DNA of 64,000 bases from Haemophilus parainfluenzae (GTDB taxonomy: Bacteria > Pseudomonadota > Gammaproteobacteria > Enterobacterales > Pasteurellaceae). The notes beneath the pieces were generated by a model. It searched no databases, was not told the origin of the DNA, and saw only the letters and a program-made list of their open reading frames with translations. The translations under genes were made by a program, and so were the position numbers. Shown here one piece after another: positions 15,082 through 21,986 of the stretch. Each line of letters opens with the position of its first letter. The stretch's first letter is position 1. Where the stretch lies: the NCBI RefSeq assembly GCF_900638025.1, contig NZ_LR134481.1, positions 1,612,001 through 1,676,000 on the forward strand. The letters are read 5' to 3'.

Positions 15082-15158
15082 GCCCTATTAGCTCAATCGT
15101 ATAGAGCAATTGTCTTCTAAGCGATAGGTTACAAGTTAGAATCTTGTATGGGGCGCCA
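15082..15158 (+). tRNA. tRNA-Arg (anticodon TCT), prophage-borne
   Basis: The cloverleaf is complete: acceptor GCCCTAT / ATGGGGC, D-stem GCTC/GAGC, anticodon stem ATTGT/GCGAT with loop CTTCTAA (anticodon TCT, reads AGA), T-stem ACAAG/CTTGT with loop TTAGAAT, discriminator G and encoded CCA; 77 nt. AGA is a common Arg codon in this AT-rich phage. It sits in the pL leader, so it would be made on induction. Confidence 0.9.
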
Positions 15159-15162
15159 TTCT

Positions 15163-15233
15163 AAAGCACATTTGAAGTACAGAGACACAACGGCACGTGA
15201 AACCGTTGCGAATGATAGAGAGAAGTGTGCTTT
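15163..15233 (+). ncRNA. Structured RNA element after tRNA-Arg
   Basis: Arms AAAGCACA (15163-15170) and TGTGCTTT (15226-15233) are perfectly complementary and enclose a second hairpin CAACGG / CCGTTG (15188-15193 with 15203-15208). The element lies between tRNA-Arg and the first small gene of the operon, with no reading frame of its own. Family unknown. Confidence 0.5.
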
Positions 15234-15267
15234 GAAATGGCAAACATAAAACAAACGAGGTTAAAAA

Positions 15268-15420
15268 ATGGAAGAAAAGAAAAAAATAAGCCCAAATGAT
15301 AAAGAGAAAATCAAATGGGCTGTATTAGAAAGCGCGGCTAAAAATACCAGCTTAACGCCTAGTGAGTTAGCGGAAGCACTTTGTTTGGCAATTAAGTTTA
15401 TTGACCTCTATGAGCGTTAA
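15268..15420 (+). CDS. Small phage protein (50 residues)
   Basis: The frame begins MEEKKKISPNDKEKIKWAVL and ends AIKFIDLYER; SD GAGG is seven bases before the ATG. It is the first open frame of the pL transcript, the place of lambda N, but it lacks the Arg-rich motif of N. Its last 23 bases overlap the convergent gene at 15398-15601. Function unknown. Confidence 0.6.
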   Translation: MEEKKKISPNDKEKIKWAVLESAAKNTSLTPSELAEALCLAIKFIDLYER

Positions 15421-15601
15421 TAACTTCCGCACTTGTTACTTCGTCAGAAATAATTTCCTGTAGATTTTTTGAAAGCGTAGAAATAAATTCAGCGATTTCA
15501 TCTGCAGTGAATTGATTTAGATTTCTGTAATGCTCAGATGATGTTCTTAATACATCTCTAGTCATAATTAAAGCTAATTTGTCAGCAGTCTTTTTAAGCA
15601 T
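15398..15601 (-). CDS. Small protein of unknown function, opposite strand (67 residues)
   Basis: From the ATG at 15601 (SD GAGGTAAT) the protein is MLKKTADKLALIMTRDVLRT followed by a mostly helical, acidic C-terminus (ADEIAEFISTLSKNLQEIIS). It converges with the 50-residue gene and would be transcribed from the region holding the repeated TTGTTGTGACTA box. An autoregulated lysogen-expressed gene is plausible; no family is recognised. Confidence 0.55.
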   Translation of the reverse strand: MLKKTADKLALIMTRDVLRTSSEHYRNLNQFTADEIAEFISTLSKNLQEIISDEVTSAEVINAHRGQ

Positions 15602-15621
15602 AATGATTACCTCATAAGTGG

Positions 15622-15663
15622 TTGTTGTGACTAAAAATATTATATTCCTCATTGTTGTGACTA
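15622..15663. promoter_or_regulatory. Direct repeat TTGTTGTGACTA, possible operator
   Basis: The 12-base box occurs at 15622-15633 and 15652-15663, 30 bases or about three helical turns apart, immediately upstream of the minus-strand 67-residue gene. AT-rich sequence between them could hold its promoter. Confidence 0.5.
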
Positions 15664-15948
15664 TCAATAGGGACTTGAGCCTTGCAAGTATAAAGAAAGG
15701 TATTTAATGTCTCTTTGTTGAGTTGGTTGTGGAAACCGACACCGTTAAAAACACTAATATAAAATTAGTTAATGCTGACTTTTGGAAAAACGAAATGGGT
15801 TCAAATCCCGAAAGAGCCACCAGCTAAAGCCGCTTTCACCGTGCGAATGGAATCGCCCAGTCTTCTTGAAAATTAAATGGATCGAGAGCGGCTCTAGCTG
15901 GTTACAGCAATAGCATAATAAAAAATATCTCCTTTAAGATTGGTTATA
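15664..15948 (+). ncRNA. Long structured non-coding tract with a tRNA-like T-arm
   Basis: No supported gene lies here. GGGTTCAAATCCC followed by GAGCCACCA (15799-15822) looks like the T-arm and CCA end of a tRNA, but a matching 5' half is not clear, so it is a remnant or mimic. The CCA overlaps a large stem: CCAGCT-AA-AGCCGCT (15820-15834) pairs with AGCGGCT-CT-AGCTGG (15887-15901). The tract ends at a strong terminator. Confidence 0.5.
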
Positions 15949-15986
15949 CCCCTAGTTGCTTATAGCTGGCTCTAGGGGATTTTTTT
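15949..15986 (+). terminator. Strong terminator ending the RNA-rich tract
   Basis: CCCCTAG (15949-15955) pairs with CTAGGGG (15972-15978) and seven T residues follow. Confidence 0.8.
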
Positions 15987-16016
15987 ATTAACGTAATTTA
16001 GTTTGTGAAATTCACA

Positions 16017-16082
16017 TTGACACCGCCCACACTTCGGATTAAGATACCCCCACTTTCAAGCCGTCTCCAACGGCTTTTTTTA
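16017..16082 (+). promoter_or_regulatory. Promoter plus attenuator leader (copy a)
   Basis: TTGACA (16017-16022) and TAAGAT (16040-16045) are 17 bases apart. About 15 bases later AGCCG / CGGCT forms a hairpin followed by T7 and ATACCC. The gene at 16106 follows. The same order of parts recurs before several other genes in this arm. Confidence 0.75.
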
Positions 16083-16105
16083 TACCCAAAATTCAAGGAA
16101 TGTTT

Positions 16106-17128
16106 ATGTGGAAAATTGAAAATGTTGACGAATTATCGGATTTTATTCAAACGCTAAAAATTCGTGATCAGATTGATTTTGAAAAGGTTGAATTTGATTT
16201 TCTAAAACAGGTAAAAATCAAAATTCAAGGCGATCCACTGCGTTATAATGGCAGTATCAACTACGCTATCTGCAAAGCGATTTGTGAATTCCAAAATGAA
16301 ATCTGGCGTACTTATGCTGAAATTAAAACAGGTAAACCACACATTACTCAGCTTACCCAAGAAGAAAAAGATGCACTGGAAATCACTTTCACCATCAACG
16401 AAGGTTGCACAGAAATCATCGCCGATCTCAAAGATTTATTTAAAGAAATGCGCAAATGTTTTATGGGACTAACAAACGGTATGACAGGTAAACAAAAAAT
16501 CTTTACTTACACCACGCTGGCCATTTGTATTGGCGGTGCAGTAGTTGGTATGAAATGGGTTGAAAGCCAAAAAGATATTGAGCTTGCTCAAATTCAATTG
16601 ACAGAGAAACAAGCCACTGAAAACATCGAAGCCCAAAAACTAACAACTATTCTAACCACCATTAAAGACGTGGCAAACCACAGTACCAATTCACGCTTTA
16701 AACAATCTATTCAATCTATTGAAGAACATACTGAAAAAGCTTACAGCGAAGTCGTGCGTGCAGCAAGTGATGCGGAAAATATTACAATTTCCAGTAATAA
16801 TGCGGAAACTAAATTAGACAAACAGCAAATCACAAAAATAGTTGATGAGCTCAATAGCCAAGAAAAAGCAAAAACCACCCCTGATGCCATTGATTTATAC
16901 ATTGACGGCGTAAAACGGCAAGAAGGGAAAATCACTATCTTTGCTCGCACTTTACAAGGCGAAACCTTTACCGCCAACATCGATAGCGATATGTTAGGCG
17001 ATGAAGGTGTGAATGAAATTATCGACCGAGTAAAAGATATTAACACCATCAAGCTAAGTGGAATGGTAAAACGTCGTGCAGGAAAGATTGAACAGGCGAC
17101 ATTTAGTACCATCATTGTCGAAGAATAA
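16106..17128 (+). CDS. Phage membrane-anchored protein of unknown function (340 residues)
   Basis: The start at 16106 is chosen because AAGGA lies six bases upstream; the ATG at 16100 would sit on the SD. The protein has a soluble N-terminal part (MWKIENVDELSDFIQTLKIR), one membrane segment (FTYTTLAICIGGAVVGMKWV, about residues 139-158), a coiled-coil-like stretch (DIELAQIQLTEKQATENIEA) and a C-terminal beta-rich part. No family is recognised. It has its own promoter leader and is followed by another. Confidence 0.65.
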   Translation: MWKIENVDELSDFIQTLKIRDQIDFEKVEFDFLKQVKIKIQGDPLRYNGSINYAICKAICEFQNEIWRTYAEIKTGKPHITQLTQEEKDALEITFTINEGCTEIIADLKDLFKEMRKCFMGLTNGMTGKQKIFTYTTLAICIGGAVVGMKWVESQKDIELAQIQLTEKQATENIEAQKLTTILTTIKDVANHSTNSRFKQSIQSIEEHTEKAYSEVVRAASDAENITISSNNAETKLDKQQITKIVDELNSQEKAKTTPDAIDLYIDGVKRQEGKITIFARTLQGETFTANIDSDMLGDEGVNEIIDRVKDINTIKLSGMVKRRAGKIEQATFSTIIVEE

Positions 17129-17136
17129 AAAGATTA

Positions 17137-17217
17137 TTGACAAAAACCGCCATCAACGGATAAGATAACCGCACTTTCAACAGAAAGTCAGTAGCCACAA
17201 TTAAGTGGCTTTTTTTG
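17137..17217 (+). promoter_or_regulatory. Promoter plus attenuator leader (copy b)
   Basis: TTGACA (17137-17142) and TAAGAT (17161-17166) are 18 bases apart, and an uptake signal follows. AGCCAC / GTGGCT (17193-17210) plus T7 forms the terminator. The 45-base block from the -10 region through the terminator is nearly identical to copy f at 22798-22853. Confidence 0.75.
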
Positions 17218-17235
17218 TACTTAGCGGGGACCAAA

Positions 17236-17490
17236 ATGAAGATAAAAAAAGAACATCAAGAATGGATTAAACAATACGCCAAAAGTCATAACCTTACCGA
17301 AGAAGCTGCGTTGAATAAATTGATTAGTGACGTGCGCGAAACGCAAGAAACTGAACGAATGAATTTACAACAGCAAATTATCGAAAGATTACCGCACTTA
17401 AACCTCGAACAAATGCGTGAAATTCGTCAGCGTGTTGAGCAGTTTTACCCAACGCTCTTTCACGTTTTGTCAGAAGCAATTAAAAAATAA
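17236..17490 (+). CDS. Small helical phage protein (84 residues)
   Basis: The inner ATG at 17236 has GGGGA upstream. The sequence MKIKKEHQEWIKQYAKSHNL and QQQIIERLPHLNLEQMREIR is charged and helical, possibly a small regulator. No family is recognised. Confidence 0.55.
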   Translation: MKIKKEHQEWIKQYAKSHNLTEEAALNKLISDVRETQETERMNLQQQIIERLPHLNLEQMREIRQRVEQFYPTLFHVLSEAIKK

Positions 17491-17496
17491 TTTCGC

Positions 17497-17525
17497 TTTA
17501 CAACCCCAAATTCTTATATTACTAT
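17497..17525 (+). promoter_or_regulatory. Promoter of the antirepressor 2 leader
   Basis: TTTACA (17497-17502) and TACTAT (17520-17525) are separated by 17 bases. Confidence 0.6.
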
Positions 17526-17531
17526 GCGTCT

Positions 17532-17596
17532 AAGGTGTCGAAACCTAATGCAAAAAGGCGGATAGTTCAACTGATCGCCACATGGCGATTTTTTTA
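17532..17596 (+). ncRNA. C4-like antisense RNA leader (copy 2)
   Basis: The leader reads AAGGTGTCGAAACCTAATG, then GGCGGATAG, then the hairpin ATCGCC / GGCGAT (17574-17589) and T7. GGCG can also pair with the CGCC of the terminator stem, giving an alternative fold. Block order and several short blocks match the leader of antirepressor 1. Comparison with P1 c4 is by arrangement; a covariance search is needed to confirm the family. Confidence 0.5.
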
Positions 17597-17804
17597 TATC
17601 CGTAATCCTGACTATGTCGGGAGGGCGACTAATACAATACCTTCGGGAAATAAGTCCAGCCCTTTCCTTTTTGCAGGGTTTTCGAACCTCCCGACGCCAC
17701 TGTCGAAAGTGGCTTGTTTAAACAAACAAATAGCAAAAAGGATTACAAAATGTCAAATCTTACAATTTTCAATTTTGAAAACACTCCTGTTCAAACCATT
17801 GTAG
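17535..17804 (+). CDS. Icd/Ash-like overlapping frame before antirepressor 2 (uncertain)
   Basis: An 89-codon frame runs through the leader and overlaps the antirepressor start by 55 bases in another phase. Its middle part, ATNTIPSGNKSSPFLFAGF, resembles [10 protein letters not shown] at antirepressor 1. The conserved part lies between TCGGGAGG (17617-17624) and CCTCCCGA (17687-17694), which pair in RNA. In P1 the icd frame lies between c4 and ant and overlaps ant. The true start is unknown (GTG at 17535 lies inside the ncRNA). Confidence 0.4.
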   Translation: MSKPNAKRRIVQLIATWRFFYIRNPDYVGRATNTIPSGNKSSPFLFAGFSNLPTPLSKVACLNKQIAKRITKCQILQFSILKTLLFKPL

Positions 17805-18574
17805 AAAACAATGAAATCTTTTTTAGAGCAACTCAGCTTGCAGAATTGTTGCAATATAAAAATCCACATGACGCATTAAGAAAACACGTTGATTCTGACG
17901 ACCTAGCAAAACGCGAGATCGTGAATACTATCAATAAACGTGCTCAAGTTCTCTTCGTGAATGAAAGCGGAATGTATTCATTAGTCTTGAGTTCAAAATT
18001 AGAGCAGGCCAAAAAAGTAAAACGTTGGATAACTAAAGAAGTTCTCCCGCAGATTCGTAAAACAGGAAAATATCAACTTCAACCACAACAAAAAACCGCC
18101 GTTGATGACCGCGCTGGCTTACGTAATGCCGTCAGCTTCTTAGTGAATAAAAAAGGGCTCATCTATTCTGAAGTTTATCAACTGATTCATCAACAATTTG
18201 GCGTCGAACACATTGATGAACTTTCTCAGGAACAACTTTCTCAAGCCATTAAATACATTCACTTTCTTACCCTAAATCTTGATGGTTTATTTAAAAAAGG
18301 CGAAGAAGTTATCATCCCTGAATATATTTTCGATGCCATTATGAAGCATGCAAAACTGGCTCAAAAACTGGCAGAGAAAGTTATTTGCTATCAAGAAAAA
18401 CAATTTGCTTTACTCGGCATAGCTCGCCATTACCGAAGTAACGAGCTTACCAGCCGTGCAAATAGCCTACTTAGTGAATTTTCTTATTTTTTACACGAGG
18501 GCGAAAAACTGCTCGCACAACAAATAGAAAATCCATCACTAACGCAAATTAAAAAATTATCTTTTAACGCGTAA
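17750..18574 (+). CDS. Phage antirepressor with BRO-N domain (copy 2)
   Basis: The protein is 274 residues from the ATG with AAGGA upstream. The Bro-N domain shows LTIFNFENTPVQTIVENNEI, FRATQLAELLQYKNPHDALR, ESGMYSLVLSSKL and RWITKEVLPQIRKTGKY. The C-terminal domain from DDRAGLRNAVSFLVNKKGLI onward is nearly identical in protein and DNA to copy 3, while the N-terminal domains differ. It probably binds and inactivates repressors; expression should be held down by the leader RNA. Confidence 0.87.
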   Translation: MSNLTIFNFENTPVQTIVENNEIFFRATQLAELLQYKNPHDALRKHVDSDDLAKREIVNTINKRAQVLFVNESGMYSLVLSSKLEQAKKVKRWITKEVLPQIRKTGKYQLQPQQKTAVDDRAGLRNAVSFLVNKKGLIYSEVYQLIHQQFGVEHIDELSQEQLSQAIKYIHFLTLNLDGLFKKGEEVIIPEYIFDAIMKHAKLAQKLAEKVICYQEKQFALLGIARHYRSNELTSRANSLLSEFSYFLHEGEKLLAQQIENPSLTQIKKLSFNA

Positions 18575-18600
18575 AACACCACAAAATCCGACCGCACTTT
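18079..18600 (+). repeat. About 520-bp direct repeat, left copy
   Basis: DNA from CAACCACAACAAAAAACCGC through the antirepressor stop and into the downstream hairpin (CACCACAAAATCCGACCGCA) is almost identical to 23989-24510. Only scattered single-base differences are visible. Confidence 0.92.
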
Positions 18601-18631
18601 TCGCCTTAGAAAATTGTGTGGCGGATTTTTA
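18584..18631 (+). terminator. Hairpin after antirepressor 2
   Basis: AAATCCG and CGGATTT pair, flanked by CACA / TGTG, with TTTTTACACCC after; it resembles the attenuators of the other leaders and precedes the next gene by about 40 bases. Confidence 0.5.
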
Positions 18632-18672
18632 CACCCGAAATTCACGAAATCGACTAAAAAGGAAACAAAAAA

Positions 18673-18942
18673 ATGGAAAAGTTTACTGATGTATTGGCCG
18701 AAGCTATCCCCTTTCTTTGTAAAACAGTCATCGCCCTTGTTCTTGCTTTTTTAATTGGCGGAATCTCCTATTGTTTTGCAAGTGAACCTACCCCACTCGA
18801 ACGAGAAAAAGCGAGAGTGCAATGGATTGCTGAATATGGGCAATATCAGCCAAATCTAACAGAGCCAGCTAAACGAGAGACTCTAGCTTATACAGAACAA
18901 AAACAAACAGAAATTAACCGCACTTTAGGAGAAAAACAATGA
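18673..18942 (+). CDS. Small single-helix membrane protein (89 residues)
   Basis: MEKFTDVLAEAIPFLCKTVI leads into a membrane segment (ALVLAFLIGGISYCFA, residues 21-36), followed by a charged soluble tail ending RTLGEKQ. SD GGAAA is upstream. The stop overlaps the next ATG by ATGA. It occupies the same place behind antirepressor 2 as the 39-residue membrane gene behind antirepressor 3. Confidence 0.6.
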   Translation: MEKFTDVLAEAIPFLCKTVIALVLAFLIGGISYCFASEPTPLEREKARVQWIAEYGQYQPNLTEPAKRETLAYTEQKQTEINRTLGEKQ

Positions 18943-19103
18943 AACGCACAACGCTATCTTCTTGGCTATGCGATAGTGACCACGACTACTACGCACAATT
19001 TGAAGAGCCTAACTATGAGCCAGACGAACCCGAAGAAGATTGGCGTGAACCTGAAGATGCTGATTGTGAATATTGGCAATCCAATTGTTATGGGAGAGGT
19101 TAA
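18939..19103 (+). CDS. Small very acidic protein (54 residues)
   Basis: MKRTTLSSWLCDSDHDYYAQ followed by a run rich in Glu and Asp (EEPNYEPDEPEEDWREPEDA) and NCYGRG at the end. It overlaps the previous stop and is followed after two bases by the next gene. DNA-mimic or inhibitor proteins are often this acidic, but no function is recognised. Confidence 0.6.
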   Translation: MKRTTLSSWLCDSDHDYYAQFEEPNYEPDEPEEDWREPEDADCEYWQSNCYGRG

Positions 19104-19105
19104 AA

Positions 19106-19249
19106 ATGGAAGAAACACCAGGTGAACGCCTAGAAAGTAAGGCTGAATTGTTAAATGCCATTCGAGATTGGTTGTGGCAAGAACGAATTACGCCAGAAGA
19201 ATTACAAGCTGAAATTGAATATATCCAACACAACCAGCTACCATTCTAA
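19106..19249 (+). CDS. Small phage protein (47 residues)
   Basis: MEETPGERLESKAELLNAIR then WLWQERITPEELQAEIEYIQ. SD GGGAGAGG lies in the end of the previous gene. Tight spacing with Gp157 (9 bases) supports translation in the recombination operon. Confidence 0.6.
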   Translation: MEETPGERLESKAELLNAIRDWLWQERITPEELQAEIEYIQHNQLPF

Positions 19250-19258
19250 GGAGCTACG

Positions 19259-19759
19259 ATGAAACTTTACGAAATCACCGAACAACTCGAAAACATCAAA
19301 GAATTGCTCGAAAATCCTGAATTTGTAGATAACGCTGATATTGCCAAAGCATTAGATGCGGTGCAGCAAGATTTTGACAAAAAAGCGGAGAATGTCGTCT
19401 ATGTCATTAAAAATACAGAGGGTGATATTGAAGTGATTGACGCTGAAATTAAACGCTTACAGGCAATGAAAAAGCAGCGCCAAAACGGTATTGAGCAGAT
19501 TAAAAACTATCTCAAACACAATATGGAAGCAACGGGCACGGCAAAAATTAACTGTCCATTGTTTACCATTTCTTACCGTGAAAGTAAGCAAAGTGCGGTG
19601 CAATTAGATGAAGATTTATTCCTCGCCAACAACTGCGATGAAACCCTTGTTAATGTGAAAATCACAGCAAATAAAACCGAAATTAAAGCACGATTAAAAG
19701 CAGGGGAAGAAATTCCTGGTGCAAAATTGGTTGATAGTCAAATTCTGACGATTAGATAA
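19259..19759 (+). CDS. Siphovirus Gp157-family protein
   Basis: The 166-residue protein matches PF05565-type proteins: MKLYEITEQLENIKELLENP at the start, a long coiled coil (EVIDAEIKRLQAMKKQRQNG), then FTISYRESKQSAVQLDEDLF and LKAGEEIPGAKLVD near the end. Gp157 accompanies single-strand annealing proteins in many phages; it has been linked to phage resistance in Streptococcus thermophilus phages. It is followed by erf and ssb. Confidence 0.88.
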   Translation: MKLYEITEQLENIKELLENPEFVDNADIAKALDAVQQDFDKKAENVVYVIKNTEGDIEVIDAEIKRLQAMKKQRQNGIEQIKNYLKHNMEATGTAKINCPLFTISYRESKQSAVQLDEDLFLANNCDETLVNVKITANKTEIKARLKAGEEIPGAKLVDSQILTIR

Positions 19760-19769
19760 GGAAAGATAA

Positions 19770-20423
19770 ATGGAGCTACAAAGTGCAAATTTAAGCGAGC
19801 TTATGCCTGAACTTATTCAAGCGATTAGCCAGCTTGGAAATCTAAGCAAAGATAAACAAGGTTATGGTTATAAATACGCAGAACTAAGCAAAGTGCTTGA
19901 TACCTGTCGCCCAATTCTCGCGGAACATAATTTAGTTATCACGCAACTTGTTACTGTCCTAAATGACGAGCCAACACTAGTGACAACGCTATTTCATAAA
20001 AGCGGGCAGTTTTTACGGAGTTGTTATCCATTGGTTAAGGCTGGAGTTAAGCAAGCTAACGATGCTCAGCAAGTTGGTGCGGCCATTACTTATGCTCGTC
20101 GTTACGCTTTAACTGCAATGTTATTTATGGCGCAAGAAGATGATGATGCGGCAAGCGTGGGAAAGCGTGAGCAGTCATCGCCCCCAAAGTCCGAGCGGCC
20201 AAACAACTCCAACAAATCGACCCCGCAGGCTATGAGCTCTACTCAAGCTAATGTAACTAGCAAATCGATTATAGAGCAACTTAAAGATAGGCTGAAAGGA
20301 AAAACCAAAGAGGAGTGCGGTAAAATTTACGATAAGTCTATCGTTTGGTTAAAGGAAAAACACCCCGATCTCGTTGATGAATACAATCTAATGTATAACG
20401 ATTATTTACTTAATTTAATGTAA
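19770..20423 (+). CDS. erf: Erf-family single-strand annealing protein
   Basis: The 217-residue protein has the ERF core: LPELIQAISQ-type helix, QGYGYKYAELSKVLDTCRPI, GAAITYARRYALTAML and a DDDA segment, then a low-complexity Ser/Asn/Pro linker and a helical C-terminus. It anneals complementary single strands during phage recombination and genome circularisation. Neighbours Gp157 and SSB form the usual recombination set. Confidence 0.93.
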   Translation: MELQSANLSELMPELIQAISQLGNLSKDKQGYGYKYAELSKVLDTCRPILAEHNLVITQLVTVLNDEPTLVTTLFHKSGQFLRSCYPLVKAGVKQANDAQQVGAAITYARRYALTAMLFMAQEDDDAASVGKREQSSPPKSERPNNSNKSTPQAMSSTQANVTSKSIIEQLKDRLKGKTKEECGKIYDKSIVWLKEKHPDLVDEYNLMYNDYLLNLM

Positions 20424-20432
20424 GGAAAAACT

Positions 20433-20867
20433 ATGGCTCGTAATACCAATACTGTCATATTAATCGGTCATTTAGGTGGTGATCCAGAAATCCGACAATT
20501 CCAAAATGGCGGTCAAATTGCAACATTTAATCTTGCTATCGGCGATGATTACCGTGATAAACAAGGTAATACAGTTAAACGCACACATTGGATACCCATT
20601 GTAGTGCACGGCAATTCTGCCGATGTAGCAAGACAATATCTTCAAAAAGGCTCAAAAATCTGCGTAACAGGAAAACTGGTACAGGAAAGTTGGCAAGATC
20701 AAAACGGCAATAATCGCACCGCACTTAAAGTAGCGACACAATCGTTTGAAATGCTAGACAGTAAAGCAAGAAATGAGATGCAACAGCCAACCAAAGATAA
20801 AGAAAAAACCGATCCATTAAGTGCAATGGCTGAACAAGATGGGTTTAATGATGATATTCCGTTTTGA
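20433..20867 (+). CDS. ssb: Single-stranded DNA-binding protein (phage SSB)
   Basis: The 144-residue protein starts MARNTNTVILIGHLGGDPEI with the OB-fold pattern QIATFNLAI, THWIPIVVHGNSADVA, GSKICVTGKL and ends in the acidic tip FNDDIPF that recruits SSB-interacting proteins. It follows erf by nine bases. NinB on the other arm is an SSB-binding mediator and could use it. Confidence 0.95.
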   Translation: MARNTNTVILIGHLGGDPEIRQFQNGGQIATFNLAIGDDYRDKQGNTVKRTHWIPIVVHGNSADVARQYLQKGSKICVTGKLVQESWQDQNGNNRTALKVATQSFEMLDSKARNEMQQPTKDKEKTDPLSAMAEQDGFNDDIPF

Positions 20868-20942
20868 GGTGCTTATGAAAATCTATAGCAGGATTTAACG
20901 AGTAAAATTTTTAAATCGTAACACAATAATAAGGATGGCATA

Positions 20943-21113
20943 ATGGAAATATTAACTTCAGCTATAATGGCACTAATAGTCTCGTTACTTGTGCATTGGT
21001 TTACCATTGCACAAGTAACAAAATGGTTTGATAAATTCTTTTTCGAGCAAAATCAGATAATGAAAAAATATGCTGATGATGTAAAAGAAATTATTGATGG
21101 GCGAAAATTATAA
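20943..21113 (+). CDS. Small membrane protein (56 residues)
   Basis: MEILTSAIMALIVSLLVHWF is a membrane helix, followed by a charged tail ending IDGRKL. SD AAGGA is eight bases upstream. Its 3' end overlaps the end of the convergent Abi-alpha gene by six bases. Function unknown. Confidence 0.6.
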   Translation: MEILTSAIMALIVSLLVHWFTIAQVTKWFDKFFFEQNQIMKKYADDVKEIIDGRKL

Positions 21114-21986
21114 GCAGATCTTACAGAAGTTTCTGCCAAGAGCAGTTAGGCGTATGATGCCTTTTTGAATATCAATTGTTGTATCTTGGCTTAATTTTTT
21201 AAGATTTTCGATAACTAGTTCCTGGTGCTCTTGTGAAGCTCCTTGAATTATACCGCCCCCATTGAGATAATTTAAAGTCTCTTTATATGACTGTATTTCT
21301 TGTGTTCTTCTTGCCTTTAATTCTAGAATGAGGCTATTTCCTCTATGTTTCTCATAAAGAGATTCGTCATTTTTCTGGGCGTCATATGTAACATCCACTA
21401 GTTTCAATCTAATAAGATTATCAATAGACGGTTCAATTAAAGTATTATCTTGGCATTTGGGATTACCCAAAAAAATATGCTTAAAATGCTCGGTATATCC
21501 TCCAGTTGTGTCAGTTTCTCTAACACTTGAAATGGTTTCATCCCTGTTGTGGTAAAGATAATACAAATTCTGAGCATCTAGCGGACTAAGCATTTTTATC
21601 ATTTCTGAAAATGATGGATGAATATCATTTGCTTTTGAACTATCCATTGCAGATACAATGAGATTGGAAAACATATCTCTAATTTCATCCTTATTAATAC
21701 GAAACTTAGCTGATTCTAGTGTAGAACCAATTACCTCAACATCAGGCTCAATGCGATTTTCATCAAGAATTTTAGTTGATTTATTTGTGATTTCTTCTTT
21801 GAATTTGTCAACATTATTGGCAACTTCTATTTGTTTTTTCTGCCGTTCTTCATCCCATTTTGCACCAAAAACGACATACCATATATCACTTACTGTTTGC
21901 CCAATGCCCTTGGATGCAGTTGCTGTAATTTCTTTACCAGCCGCTACAGCAATACTAGTAGCAGCTGTTGATAATGGTTCACTCAT
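21108..21986 (-). CDS. Abi-alpha / DUF4393-family protein; candidate abortive-infection gene
   Basis: From the ATG at 21986 (SD GAGGA) the protein is 292 residues. It has the DUF4393 (Abi_alpha) layout: an amphipathic Ala/Gly-rich N-terminus (AATSIAVAAGKEITATASKG), EEITNKSTKILDENRIEPDV, then the core DEIRDMFSNLIVSAMDSSKA, HPSFSEMIKMLSPLDAQNLY. The family name records abortive-infection members; mechanism is not established. It is the only long gene on the minus strand in this early arm and starts from a divergent symmetric promoter region, so it can be expressed in the lysogen. Confidence 0.75.
   Translation of the reverse strand: MSEPLSTAATSIAVAAGKEITATASKGIGQTVSDIWYVVFGAKWDEERQKKQIEVANNVDKFKEEITNKSTKILDENRIEPDVEVIGSTLESAKFRINKDEIRDMFSNLIVSAMDSSKANDIHPSFSEMIKMLSPLDAQNLYYLYHNRDETISSVRETDTTGGYTEHFKHIFLGNPKCQDNTLIEPSIDNLIRLKLVDVTYDAQKNDESLYEKHRGNSLILELKARRTQEIQSYKETLNYLNGGGIIQGASQEHQELVIENLKKLSQDTTIDIQKGIIRLTALGRNFCKICL

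Noticed and set aside
15690..15822. A functional tRNA-Leu in the early leader
   Set aside because: Only the T-arm and CCA end fold; the acceptor 5' half and a proper anticodon loop with U33 are missing.
20873..20899. Seven-codon frame after ssb
   Set aside because: Too short to support without conservation.
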